Assembly (NCBI GenBank): GCA_903813345.2
Contig: CAIIXF020000010.1
Coordinates: forward strand, 22,765,181-22,829,180
Reading direction: 5' to 3'
Length of the DNA: 64,000 nt
From: Owenia fusiformis
Lineage: Eukaryota > Annelida > Polychaeta > Sabellida > Oweniidae
How positions within the stretch are numbered: the first letter of the stretch is position 1; each line of letters opens with the position of its first letter. The notes under the pieces are model-generated. The model did no database searches, was not told the DNA's origin, and worked only from the letters and a program-made list of their open reading frames with translations. Below are positions 47,329 through 57,664 of the stretch, piece by piece. The position numbers and the translations under genes are program-made.

Positions 47329-48109
47329 GTAAGTTCTTCAGATTTTTTAGTTTGGCAATTTGTTTGTGTTAGGCCTAGGCCCCTCAGGGGGTATAAGCCC
47401 AAAATTCAAAGTTGACTTACGCTTATAATGTAAACATGTATTGAGATGACATACATCTCTGGCTGGTCAAAAATCATCAAACAAATGATGTCATCAATGG
47501 CAGCTTCAAAATTTTCGAAATGTGCTTGGAATAATATCATATTATGTAATTTCTGCCGTGTAAGGTCTCGGGTAGTTATCAGAAATTTACACCAAAAAGG
47601 AAATGAAAAAACCATGTGGATTTTGGAATTTTTTGAAATAAGAACAGAGTTCTGCTTTGATCTTCAGTCAATTATACTACTCCCATGTATCATTTACATG
47701 GCCATGATCACAATGGTCATAGTCAAAATGACCCTTACTACAATGCTGAAATAGATTTTTCAGCCATCTGAAAATGTGACTGAAAAAAGTTTAAAGTTAG
47801 CGTTTCGGAAAGGTCACTGAACAGAATATTTTGAACTTTTCAGAAAATGTTCCCAACATACATGTATTGCTTTAAATGATAGGAGCTTTGAAAATTTGAA
47901 TTCATCTCTAGAAATAAAGAAAAATAAAAAATAAATGATCTAAAAAGCTATCTTTTCCCCTTTTATGTCCACAATTTTTGTTTCAGACAATTTTTTTAAT
48001 TTTCAAAGCTCCTATCATATAAAGCAATATTAAAAAGTTGACTTACAAGTACTTCAGATCGCTATAAGTCTCAGTAGGCAATTATATATTTTTATTATAT
48101 TTTATATAG
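47329..48109. other. TM2D2 intron 1
   Basis: No exon. It includes a small foldback at about 47866-48030: ATTGCTTTAAATGATAGGAG...TTTGAAAATT and its inverted match, with a ~100-bp loop, probably a short MITE. Confidence 0.5.
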
Positions 48110-48197
48110 GCCTTCTGAGTTCATAACATGTGATGAGCCTGTTGACCATGGAGGTAATGCCACAGCCAGAGATCTACTAGGTTATGGATGTGCAAAG
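48110..48197 (+). CDS. TM2D2: TM2D2, exon 2
   Basis: Acceptor TTTTATATAG, donor GTAGGC; phase 2 in, phase 0 out. Reads [30 protein letters not shown]. This aligns with the human TM2D2 stretch PDEFIECEDPVDHVGNATAS and QELGYGCLKFGG, including both cysteines, the DPVDH core and the N-glycosylation site NAT. The next exon should start with a Phe-Gly-Gly-Gln-like sequence; none was found up to 64000, so intron 2 is at least 15.8 kb. Confidence 0.9.
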
Positions 48198-48496
48198 GTA
48201 GGCTATACATCGAATGTTCATTCAACTTAGAATTTATCATCCTTGACCTCTTATACATGTATGGATTAAATTAAATAATCCTATCAAACCAAATTGATAC
48301 ACAGTTAGAATCTAAATAGGCTATTGCAGATTTAGATTCTTTTACTAAACCACAATGACAAAGAATATATTCTTCACATCAAAATAAAATTCTGTATAGA
48401 TGAATGGAGGATATCTTATGATTTATGAGTGATGTGATGTTCATCTATCATGTCTATGAATGGATGCCCATGTCAATATTCATAAAATGATAAGTT
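48198..48496. other. TM2D2 intron 2, start
   Basis: AT-rich; nothing recognised. Confidence 0.4.
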
Positions 48497-49103
48497 TAAA
48501 GGAACATTCCTGGCTAAACCTTTTCTATCCTGATGTGATAGCTATAATCATATATATACTTTCCATATTTAGCAAAACATGGAGAAATGTTTTAATATAA
48601 ATATAGTCAATATTGATCATTTAAAAATGTAGTGCTCATTTCCAGTAAGCTGCCATCTTTTAAGATTTTACTCAGGAAGTGATGTCATCGACTCTCAACT
48701 TTCATGACCTTGCATATAACAGTATAGGAAAATAGCACAATATCACTTCTAGACGAGTGATCCTTACTTTATGCACAAAAATATGTTCAGAGCTTGTCAG
48801 CTTAGAATAAAAGAAGAGACTTTTAGAAGGATTAAATCATAGACAAAATTGAAAAAGAATATTCACCTAGTTTTGTAATTCTTAATAGCTCCTTATAGTG
48901 TTATATGCAAAGTTGAGAGTCGATGACATCACTTCCTGAGTGAAATATTAAAAGATGGCAGCCTACTGGAATTCGGCACTACATTTTCAAGTGATCAATA
49001 TTGACCATATCAAAACATTTTTCCCTGTTTTGCTAAATATGGAAAGTATATATATGGTTATAGCTACCATATTAGGAGAGAAATGGTCTGGCCAGGAATG
49101 TTC
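48497..49103. mobile_element. Foldback element copy B
   Basis: Same family as 21875-22453. GGAACATTCCTGGC at the left end is matched by GCCAGGAATGTTC at the right. AGTGATGTCATCGACTCTCA and its inverse TGAGAGTCGATGACATCACT lie inside the arms. Arms about 250 bp, centre about 120 bp. No coding capacity. Confidence 0.85.
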
Positions 49104-49339
49104 ATACCTCTTATTAGAATGACTGATTGGCTATTGTAAATGTCAGCCTTGGTTTGAGTAGAGTAGCAAACCACTGTTAACTATCCTGTATTTGATGATT
49201 CAGTGACAATTTGCGAAAATATGATATCTTTCCACTGGTTGCAAAATATTCTATTATTGTTTTGACACAATATTCCTTGTATTCATTATTCTATGGAATA
49301 ATATACAAATATTGAATTCTGTGGAGTTGAATATCTGTA

Positions 49340-49840
49340 TATATTTCTGAAGGTGTATTCACCGCAGCCCGAAGGGCGAGGTGAATACATCCCTAAGAAA
49401 TATATTTTCTTGAGAGGACTTCGTGATACAACTTCACCGTCTGTCATATCGGATGAAAATACCTTTTACTAAATTCCAGGGAATTCAGTGATGTGACGTC
49501 ATTTTTAGTGAATACCACTATTTATTCAAATAAAATGAGGTCATTTTTAGTGAATACACTCTTCACACGTTTTCTAAGCAGGGAGACTAGGAATACATTT
49601 ATATAGTTTTAGTCACATGTTATCTAATTGACCAATGAGAGAACGAGTATCACGGCATGGAAATAATAATGTAATTTATCCCATGATACTACTACTTCCC
49701 GGTGAATAACACCCGGGAATATTTCTGATATTAAAAAAATTGTATCGTCCTACCCAATCCCGTTTATGAAAATCATATTCACCTCCCAATCCCGCTCATG
49801 AAAATCGTATTCACCTCCCGGGAATTTTTGATAAACAAAG
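49340..49840. mobile_element. Foldback-like element with GCAGCCCGAAGGGC hairpin
   Basis: GGTGTATTCACCGCAGCCCG and AAGGGCGAGGTGAATACATC form a short hairpin flanked by ATATATTTCT-like arms. The right end (about 49690-49830) has two copies of AATCCCG(T/C)(T/C)(T/C)ATGAAAATC with ATTCACCTCCC. Probably related in style to the hairpins at 444-585 and 10740-10915. Boundaries approximate. Confidence 0.45.
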
Positions 49841-50354
49841 CTTCCTATTTCATTCAGTTGGGTGGATAGAGCGTGCTCTAATGATGTTCTCATGTGAGAA
49901 ACATATTTTTCCAACAAAGTTCAAAATAGAGATTTTGAAACGTAAGGAGAATGAAGCTATAAAAGCCTATTAACCTCTTGACTACCTGGAGTGACGAGAT
50001 TTCTCGTCACATCAGAAATGAAATGAAATAATATAGTCTGGCTTTGTTTCATACAAAAATCAGATATGGATATTGAAATACAAATGTAATGAATTTATGG
50101 AGAGATTTTCTGAATATCATGGGATAAAAAGCTTATTTACTGGTCGGTATTCAATATGGGTTTATTCCTTGTGACAGTATAATATTTTGCAGGAATTCAT
50201 GCCAAAATATAATGAAATCTATTTTGTTCAATGGGACCAATTTATCAAGCTATAGTGGTACTTTCCTACAGAAAATATTTCCCACATGGCAAATTCACTT
50301 CAAATTTTTGCCTAAAAATGAAAAAAGAGAAAATGGTTGAATTTAATGAAAACA
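49841..50354. other. TM2D2 intron 2, no feature
   Basis: No exon or repeat recognised. Confidence 0.35.
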
Positions 50355-50356
50355 TA

Positions 50357-50651
50357 CTGTGGATACACTTAATTTGGCTCCCGTTTTAATTTGACGGATT
50401 GGTGGATTCAGAAAATCCGCCAAATTAAAAATCCGTCAAATTTTAGTTTGGAATTTTTGTCCAATGCACTTCAGAAATTAAACTCCAGGGGCCCCTTTTC
50501 CTGTCAATATGTCATCAATTCTAGATTATTCCAAAAGTTCATCTACAAAAGTTAAACTTCTGTCCTGATTCCGCCAAATTAAATTGCCACCAATATTTGA
50601 AATTGAGCAAACCAGTCAAATTAAGTAGCGCCGAAATAAGTGTATCTACAG
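50357..50651. mobile_element. Tc1/mariner-type MITE with TA duplication
   Basis: CTGTGGATACACTTAATTTGG at the left end pairs with the complement of the right end, CTGTAGATACACTTATTTCGG (20 or so bases each). TA borders both sides (50355-50356, 50652-50653). Internal GACGGATTGG / AATCCGTCAAATT repeats. 295 bp, noncoding. Confidence 0.75.
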
Positions 50652-50699
50652 TAAGTAGGAATATATTATGGGATGCAATGAATAACTTATTTACTTGTT

Positions 50700-50960
50700 G
50701 TGGATGAACATGGAAATGTTCTTTGGGGAATTATACAGTACGTCTAATGGCACGCCTTACACCATGCCATGTCGTCGGCATGCCGCCCGAATTTCGTGGT
50801 CAACTCGAACGCTTTTCGTGGTCACCGCGGGCGCGTCACGAGTGCGCTTCAAGCTCATCGCGGGGTGATTTCATATGTACAGCGGAGTTGGTTTATTCGC
50901 GTAGCTTTCGCTCACCATTCGTTGCACGGGCGCCACATTATAATTTCATGTAGTTAAGTG
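50700..50960. other. GC- and CpG-rich island of unknown origin
   Basis: The segment around 50745-50935 is far richer in CG dinucleotides than anything around it (CGTCGGCATGCCGCCCGAAT, CACCGCGGGCGCGTCACGAG). Open frames on the + strand are overlapping and without recognisable similarity. No splice context. It may be a fragment of an inserted element with its own composition. Confidence 0.4.
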
Positions 50961-51427
50961 TTTTAGATTCCATTTACTTACCCGATGGGCGAATGGTAAA
51001 TCAGGTTTAAAACCATTATTATCTTTCAACGTTAAATTACACGATCTTTCATTTCCAGAGGATATTTAGCTCTCTTCCTCATCCCGATAAACATCTGATG
51101 AATGTAGATGTTTGCTCCCCATGTACATCACATTATATTATACAATTTATAAGACTCTAAATGAGTCGCTTTAGACGAAAACAAATAATTTAACAAAGTG
51201 TTTTTCAAAATGCTTTTTGAATCATCTGTTCCCATTTAACCACAGTACAGTATAAATGCACATATATTTATTGGATCCTGAATTTAATCAATGCGATGAA
51301 TTTACATGAAATTAACAGATACTGCATGCGAACAATAACAACTATTTACCAATGAAATTGTTTTCATCAAAAAAGGCCACGCGTTAGCGTATCTACATCG
51401 TGAATTCTGAAAATTTCGTCCTGAAAT
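50961..51427. other. TM2D2 intron 2, flank of the LTR element
   Basis: AT-rich; AAAT at 51424-51427 is the left target duplication of the LTR element. Nothing else seen. Confidence 0.45.
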
Positions 51428-52712
51428 TGTGGCGAAGTTGAGTCTCTCTTCTTTTACAAAACATGAAAACAAATAAAGTTTAAAATACTAATTTATTAAA
51501 GAAAAGTTAAAGTCCAAAATATCATTTCAATCGGCTACTTACAGTTTTTGGTTTGTCCCGAGTTCACGCAACGAGGTTCTGAGGATTTCAGACAAAATTG
51601 CCCCTTTTATACCCAATTTTTTTATGTGGGCCCCACCAAAATAAGGGGTCTTATCCAATGAAATCCCCTAAAAACCCATTAACAAAAATTGGCCGGAAAG
51701 AAGTGTGAAAAATTATATGAAGATTAATTATCAACATGCCAGATTTCTGCCCACATTATTTTCTAAAAAGTTGAAAAGTTCCCATTTATTTCAGTTTTTG
51801 TTGAAACTTTTGAGACAGGTATGATTAATAACTGAATCCCAGAACCTCGGTTCAGACAATTCTCATGAACTTTTTACCTTACTCATTTAAACCATTAAGT
51901 CATTATCTCTTCAAAATACATGTTTTATAATATTTTAAACAATAAAAGTTAGCAAATTCCTTATACATATACATTACAATGTTTTTCATATATCAAAATG
52001 TATATTTCACCTACAAAATACTGATTTTTGGTCAATTTGTACATCATCACCCATCAATTTATCATATCCTATTGTTTTACCAAAATGACATCATATACCA
52101 ATATGTTTTTATGAATCTATGGAAGCTAGACAAAACATCATTAATTGAATATGATAGCTTCTTGGCTTCATTTAAAGTTATACTGTCACTCAATAGACTA
52201 GACTTCCCCCTTTCTTGGAACCACTTCTTGCCATTGGCTATGTGATTTACCTGTCAAATCTACCATCAGTCCTTACTATAAAACATGTTCAATTGAATGC
52301 AAGATATCTTTATCTAAGTTTAACTTTGTTATTCTGCAACATCCATAGATATTTAAGATTGTGTCATTGAGTTCAAGGTAAAATTGATAAATTACTAAAT
52401 TAATAACATTTTCCATTTTAGAAGCCTAAATTAATTTTACAAAAATTAAATGGAAGTGAACAATTTCTTCTTGTTTTACATTATGATGTCTTATTCGAAA
52501 GTTGTTTATATTCACATGCCAAGAAATGATGTATCTTCAATGTCTACAGTAAACAAAGCTTCCAGTTCCCAAAACATTCTGCCGTTATGATGATATCAGC
52601 ACAACGGAAGTATTTATCCTAAGATTTCTGTATTTGTAAGCAACATGTAGAGTATTCGAGATTATCATGACCTAAGTTTCAAAAATCCAATGAAAAATCA
52701 AACTTTGTCACA
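51428..52712 (-). repeat. 3' LTR (left copy), 1285 bp, uninterrupted
   Basis: Begins TGTGGCGAAGTTGAG and ends CTTTGTCACA on the + strand. It matches 57665-60727 with an offset of 6237 and preserves the empty site (single TAA at 52637-52639) of the array inserted in the other LTR. Confidence 0.9.
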
Positions 52713-53640
52713 TTCCTCCCACCTAACAAATTTGTTTGTCCTCAAACAATAAAAAGGATCTAAGAAAATTGCTAACATTTTGTTTCAGTGATTACATATT
52801 AATAGCTTAAGTGTACTTAGACATGCCTATTTACAATTTGAAACAAATTTCAATGTATTGTGTACATATTTTCATTTGTTATCGTTGTTAACAAGTTAAC
52901 TAGCCCAGTTTTTAATGTGGTTATAGTGGTTATAAGTTATATTATTGAGTATAATATTGAGTATGATATAATATATAAAATGCAGTATAATAAGTGTTCA
53001 AGTCTCATTCCAGTCATTGGTTTGGCTCATCCTTTTTGGCTTTCTCTTGTCCAGGCTTATGTCTTCTTAAAAATACATTTCCGAGACAAATGAAGTTTTT
53101 CGTGAATCTTTTCCTTTCTTAGCACATACATCCCCAGAATTAGAGCAATAACAATGAAGATTACTTGGAAAATTTCTATAATCCAGTGTTGTTCAAATTC
53201 AGCTAAATCAATGTCAGTATCAGATTCCCATTTTCCATCAAAGATAAGGGATCAAACTATGTCATCCATATCTCTGTTAAACTCACTAGCTTGGGACATG
53301 AACTCTGGCAGGGGTGGTAACTCTATGTCCTTTAAATCCTCTCCATTCTCTTTTGGCAACATCTGTTGATACTTGATGACGAATGGTGTTTGAACACTTA
53401 CATGTTCGATAAACTGGAATACATCAGAACTACAAAATGGAGCTATCAGTTCATTCCTATCATCATTCTACTTAGCTCAATAAAAGATTTATCATCGGAA
53501 GAGGCTGCTAAGTAATCCGGAACATTTGTAATCATTGAAGCTGAATTGTTGTTTGGTAGTAGAACAGAGAAAGTGTTAATCGTGTCATCACGTAAATAAA
53601 TCATAAAATCATTTTATGTCAACGTTCATTATTGCTTCCA
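52713..53640 (-). pseudogene. Interior 3' part of the LTR fossil, possible envelope-like tail
   Basis: Between the purine tract and the gag-like part, the minus strand has short protein-like stretches, one with a membrane-spanning-type hydrophobic run followed by basic residues at about 53090-53190. This could be an envelope-like C terminus, as in some Gypsy-type elements. The assignment is an inference from hydrophobicity and position only. Broken. Confidence 0.3.
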
Positions 53641-55205
53641 TAAATTGATCCAAAGCTAACTGACTCTGTACTTCACATGTTGTTTTTGGCCATGTTTTCT
53701 GACTAATTTCTTAAGGTCCTGCGCAAGTTCGGGAAGTGATTCCTTGTTTGTTTGTTTTTTTCTTACGATTCTTCAGCTGTGCTTTATACATTTGTAGCTG
53801 ATCTTCTGGTTCAAATCTATCTTGCAAGGTTGAACAAAGTTTCTCATAGTCACTTCTATCTGCTTCACTTAAGGGTATTGTCCCTCTTACTTTCAATATT
53901 GCCTCTTTGTAGGCTTCCCCAAAAATGTTGGTGTGTCTTCTTGGGTGCATCTTCCGGATCAGGTGACCGTCGTTCCTCCTTCCAAGGATATTGTTTAGCC
54001 TCCTTGAAGGCATCCCCTGTAGGTAACCATCGTTTCCTCAGGCCAAGAAACACAATTCGCCTTCTTGGTGGCGTCATCCACATCAAGTAACCGTCGTCCC
54101 CCTTCCAAGGATATTGTTTAGCCTCCTTGTAGGCATCCCCTGTAGGTAACGATCGTTTCCTCAGGCCAAGAAACACAATTCGCCTTGTTGGTGGCGTCAT
54201 CCACATCAGGTAACCGTCGTCCCCCTTTCAAGGATATTGTTTAGCCTCCTTGAAGGCGTGCCCTGTAGGTAACCGTCGTTTCCTCAGGCCAAGAATATTT
54301 GTGTGCCTTCTTGGTGGCATCCCCCCTAGGTAATTGTCCTTCCTCAGTCCAAGAATATTGGTGTGCCTTCTTGGTGGCATCCCCTGTAGGTAATTGTCGT
54401 TCCTCAGGCCAAGAATATTAGTGTGCCTTCTTGGTGGCATCTTCCGGATCAGATAATTGTGGTTCCTCAATCCAAGAATATTAGTGTGCCTTCTTGGTGG
54501 CATCCCCCATGGGTAATTGTCGTTCCTCAGTCCAAGAATATTAGTGTGCCTTCTTGGTGGCATCTTCCGGATCAGGTTGTTCCTCAGTCCAAGAATATTG
54601 GTGTGCCTTCTTGGTGGCATCTTTATTGAGCTCCAACTTTCAAGGGTATTATAGTTGCCCCCTCGTATGGCATCTTTAGTGGAAGGCCATTCCTGTTTGT
54701 AGGGAATTGGACGTCGCTTCCCCCATGGCGACAGAGTAGGTTCGAAAAGTGACTGCCTTCTTCTTTGGGAATGTTCCCATTTGAAGCACCTACTTCGGCT
54801 TTGGTCAATGATTGCTGTGGCGAGAGTACTTCCATATTAATCTGAAGCACTTGTAAATCTGAAGGGATGGATGTTACCAATCCTTCCGATATGACTTCCT
54901 GTAGCCTTGGTGTTTCGTTTTATACATCGTTGATAGGTTAATATGACTCGCTCTCTGGATCGAAATTCTTTGACTTCATCACATAAGCGGAAATTGACGT
55001 CGCTTTCCGTGGTGCGACACAAGTGACAGTATTTTTCTTGGAATTTCTCCCGAGAAAATAGATGTATGACTCGTATTGACGTGACTGCCAGCTTGTAAGG
55101 TTGTGAGTGCATGTGTGAACAACTGCAGGTCTTTGCTACCACAATCGAATATTTTGGCGCAATAGTAGTTGACTTTATGGAGCCCCCAGTCGAGACTCCC
55201 TGCAA
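53641..55205 (-). pseudogene. gag-like remnant with internal repeat expansion
   Basis: Around 53700-53880 the minus strand resembles the conserved central part of Gypsy/Mag-type gag (Tyr-x-x-Leu ... Arg-Phe ... Leu-x-x-Arg pattern). Upstream of it, 53900-54630 is largely tandem repeats: 60-bp units (about six copies, 54290-54630) and a ~124-bp duplication. The region is decayed, with several breaks. Confidence 0.5.
53990..54630. repeat. 60-bp and ~124-bp tandem repeats inside the gag-like region
   Basis: The repeated word GTGCCTTCTTGGTGGCATC recurs every ~60 bp from 54300 to 54625. A longer composite containing GAAACACAATTCGCCTT occurs twice at about 54020-54260. The 60-bp unit preserves reading frame on the minus strand. 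Confidence 0.85.
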
Positions 55206-55844
55206 TTGTCGCTAATTATACATAGATCATTGATGGTTTTCAGCATCTTTCATCTTAAGTCTGTCCTCCTCTCTGTCGTTGAGTTGTCTCAATATGTCTG
55301 CATATTGTCATCAAAGGATTGTTCTAAAGCATCAGCTCATTTCACCATATTTTAATCCAACTGTTTTTATCATAAAACGTTCCCATGTTGTTTTCACATA
55401 TCAATATCAGAGAATTCGGGACATCTTGTATCTTTCTATAGTCCTGTTGGTCTATCAAATCTTGATCAGGGATTTGATCTCAGGTTCAGTTATGCTCGGC
55501 GAATAACTTCAATGATCCACTTTGACTGAGTTGTTTAAGTCGACTTAAGTGAGAACTCCATTACACAATCTCGATTTGGCCAAAAACATGAACCTTTCAT
55601 GGTAATTTCCATGTGTTATTTTTTTTTAATGATTTTAATCAGTAGATGGCAAGTTGTTTATTGTCTAACAAAAATTACTGGATATCCGTAGTTAACAAAA
55701 AAAAGTGCCGTACTCTACATTTCCTAAATAGATGTGGCAACAGTATTTAAAGTTGCCTCGACTTCATCTTAATCTATTCAGTGTCAGAAATGTGATGTTA
55801 CAAATTATGAAAGTCATTGAACAAAGCATAAATTATTTATTTAC
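55206..55844. other. LTR element interior, no recognisable domain
   Basis: Nothing recognised. A stretch near 55656-55740 (GTCTAACAAAAATTACTGG...ACATTTCCT) is repeated at about 56313-56375, on the other side of the 139-codon frame. Confidence 0.4.
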
Positions 55845-56264
55845 TTAATATTCAGAGAACTTAAGATACTTTTTAAATAGTTCTGGAAGTGGTATTTCTG
55901 TTATGTCTTTTATCTGCACCAAATCTTGAATTTTTATGATGCAGGTGGCTTCTAGGGTTGATGGTACATCTTGAAATTCGAAAAATTCTGTGATGTTTTC
56001 GTATTTCTTTTGAAGTTTCGAAATTTTCTCAAAATTGTATCGAACAAACCCGTTTTTTACATATGAAATGTGACAATTCCTGAAAATGTGAAATTCACCC
56101 AGTTTAATATAGCCTGGCACTATGATTTGAGCATCTGACATTTGTTCATTGATAAGACGTCTATATGTTCTTAAAAGCAAATTAGATCGCTTAATAAGAC
56201 TGTATTGAAGACCAGTTATTGGAAGTGATCCCTGATTAGGGAAAATAAGGGTAATCCTTGGCAT
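55845..56264 (-). other. 139-codon open frame of unknown family in the LTR element leader
   Basis: A complete Met-to-stop frame on the minus strand between the primer site and the gag-like region. The predicted product is basic/aromatic-rich with no recognised motif. Direct repeats of ~80 bp flank it. It may be an extra element-encoded gene, a captured fragment, or chance. Confidence 0.3.
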
Positions 56265-57664
56265 TCTGAAATTTAATTACTTGCAGTGTACTTGTTATTA
56301 AACTGTAAATACAAGTCTAACAAAAATTACTGGCTATCTTTATTAAACTAAAGGTGTCATCATTTACATTTCCTCAAATTTCGCATAAATAAAATCGATT
56401 CGTAAATTTAAAGTGTTTTACAGTAGTGATACTTTCACAGTTTATATTTGAATGTGTTACGCCTTATCAACAATTAATTATTCCAGGGAGATGTTTCCCC
56501 AAAATGTCAAAACGGTTATCATAACATAACATAAACTAGTTCACGATTATCCCAAGTAAGTTGAATAGCTAGAACAGAAATGTATGCCTGTATAAAGCTG
56601 GTCATATCACAACATTTTAACAATGGAACAACATCAACAAACTGGATTAATACTGAAATGAATAAATTCAATACAGATAATATTAAATCAATTCTAAGAA
56701 AAACAATGCAAAACAAAACAACCAGAAATCATTTTATCAGGAGCTTTAAAAGTAAGTTTCAGATTTTCTTGGAATTCAAACCAAAATAAAAAGTTCAGTA
56801 CTGGTCAACATGTGATTTTGAGGGTAAGTAAAACATTCTTTTGAATTTACTGAAAACATACTTATTTTATCAGTCAAATGTGAATATGAATCATTAACAG
56901 CTCGGTCATGTTGTAGATCTACTAATAACTAAATCTAAGTCAAAATTCACCGACAAGAAAAACAGAAAATATACTTCATACTCCAGAATCAAAATATTGA
57001 GTTCTTTTCTTAACAAAAGTTGAATACATGGTCCCTCCTAAAACAAACAGATATATAATTTGAATTAAAGAAATGCTTTACTAAACATGTTCAACAAATC
57101 TTTCTAACAATCATATAAGCTTATTCTATATTATTTACCTTAAGTTTGTTTTAAAATCAAAATGGTCATCAAGAATATAACTTTTGAAATATTTAAAAAA
57201 AATTCTCAATTTCTTTATTTAAGTCACTTATTTGAAGAACTTGGTCAAATCATTTCATTATGCTTTTCATTCTTGTAATAAACCAACCAAATATCTGACA
57301 GTTATTTTAACATATGAAGTGTTTTACCGTAGTCTTGCTGTATCCTTTAAATGTTTATTCCTGCTGCCAAGTAAAGATATCCAAATGTTTACGCATATTG
57401 AGAGTATTAATCTCAAAGTCACAGCCTTCCATACAACTTCCTTCCGATAAACATTTTGTATTAAGAAACTGACGAATACTTATCTAAATAATAACAACTG
57501 ACCAAATTGCAAAATATTTAATTTAAATATAACTCAATCCAATACGTTTGCCATCCATCGATTATTTTCTAAATAATTTTCAAATGTTTTCATGTTTATG
57601 CAATGAAATATTGAGACAATACAAAGGCGGAACCTAGTCAATTTATCCCACCGCTGCCACCAAT
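56265..57664 (-). other. LTR element leader with primer-binding site at its right end
   Basis: AT-rich leader without recognised coding sequence. The primer-binding site complementary to tRNA-Leu lies at about 57645-57662, two bases inside the 5' LTR. The 18-base match to a Leu tRNA acceptor end is exact against the common eukaryotic type. Confidence 0.6.

Noticed and set aside
50723-50957. Two overlapping + strand frames in the CpG-rich island
   Set aside because: Overlapping frames in GC-rich DNA stay open by chance; no splice context or recognisable similarity.
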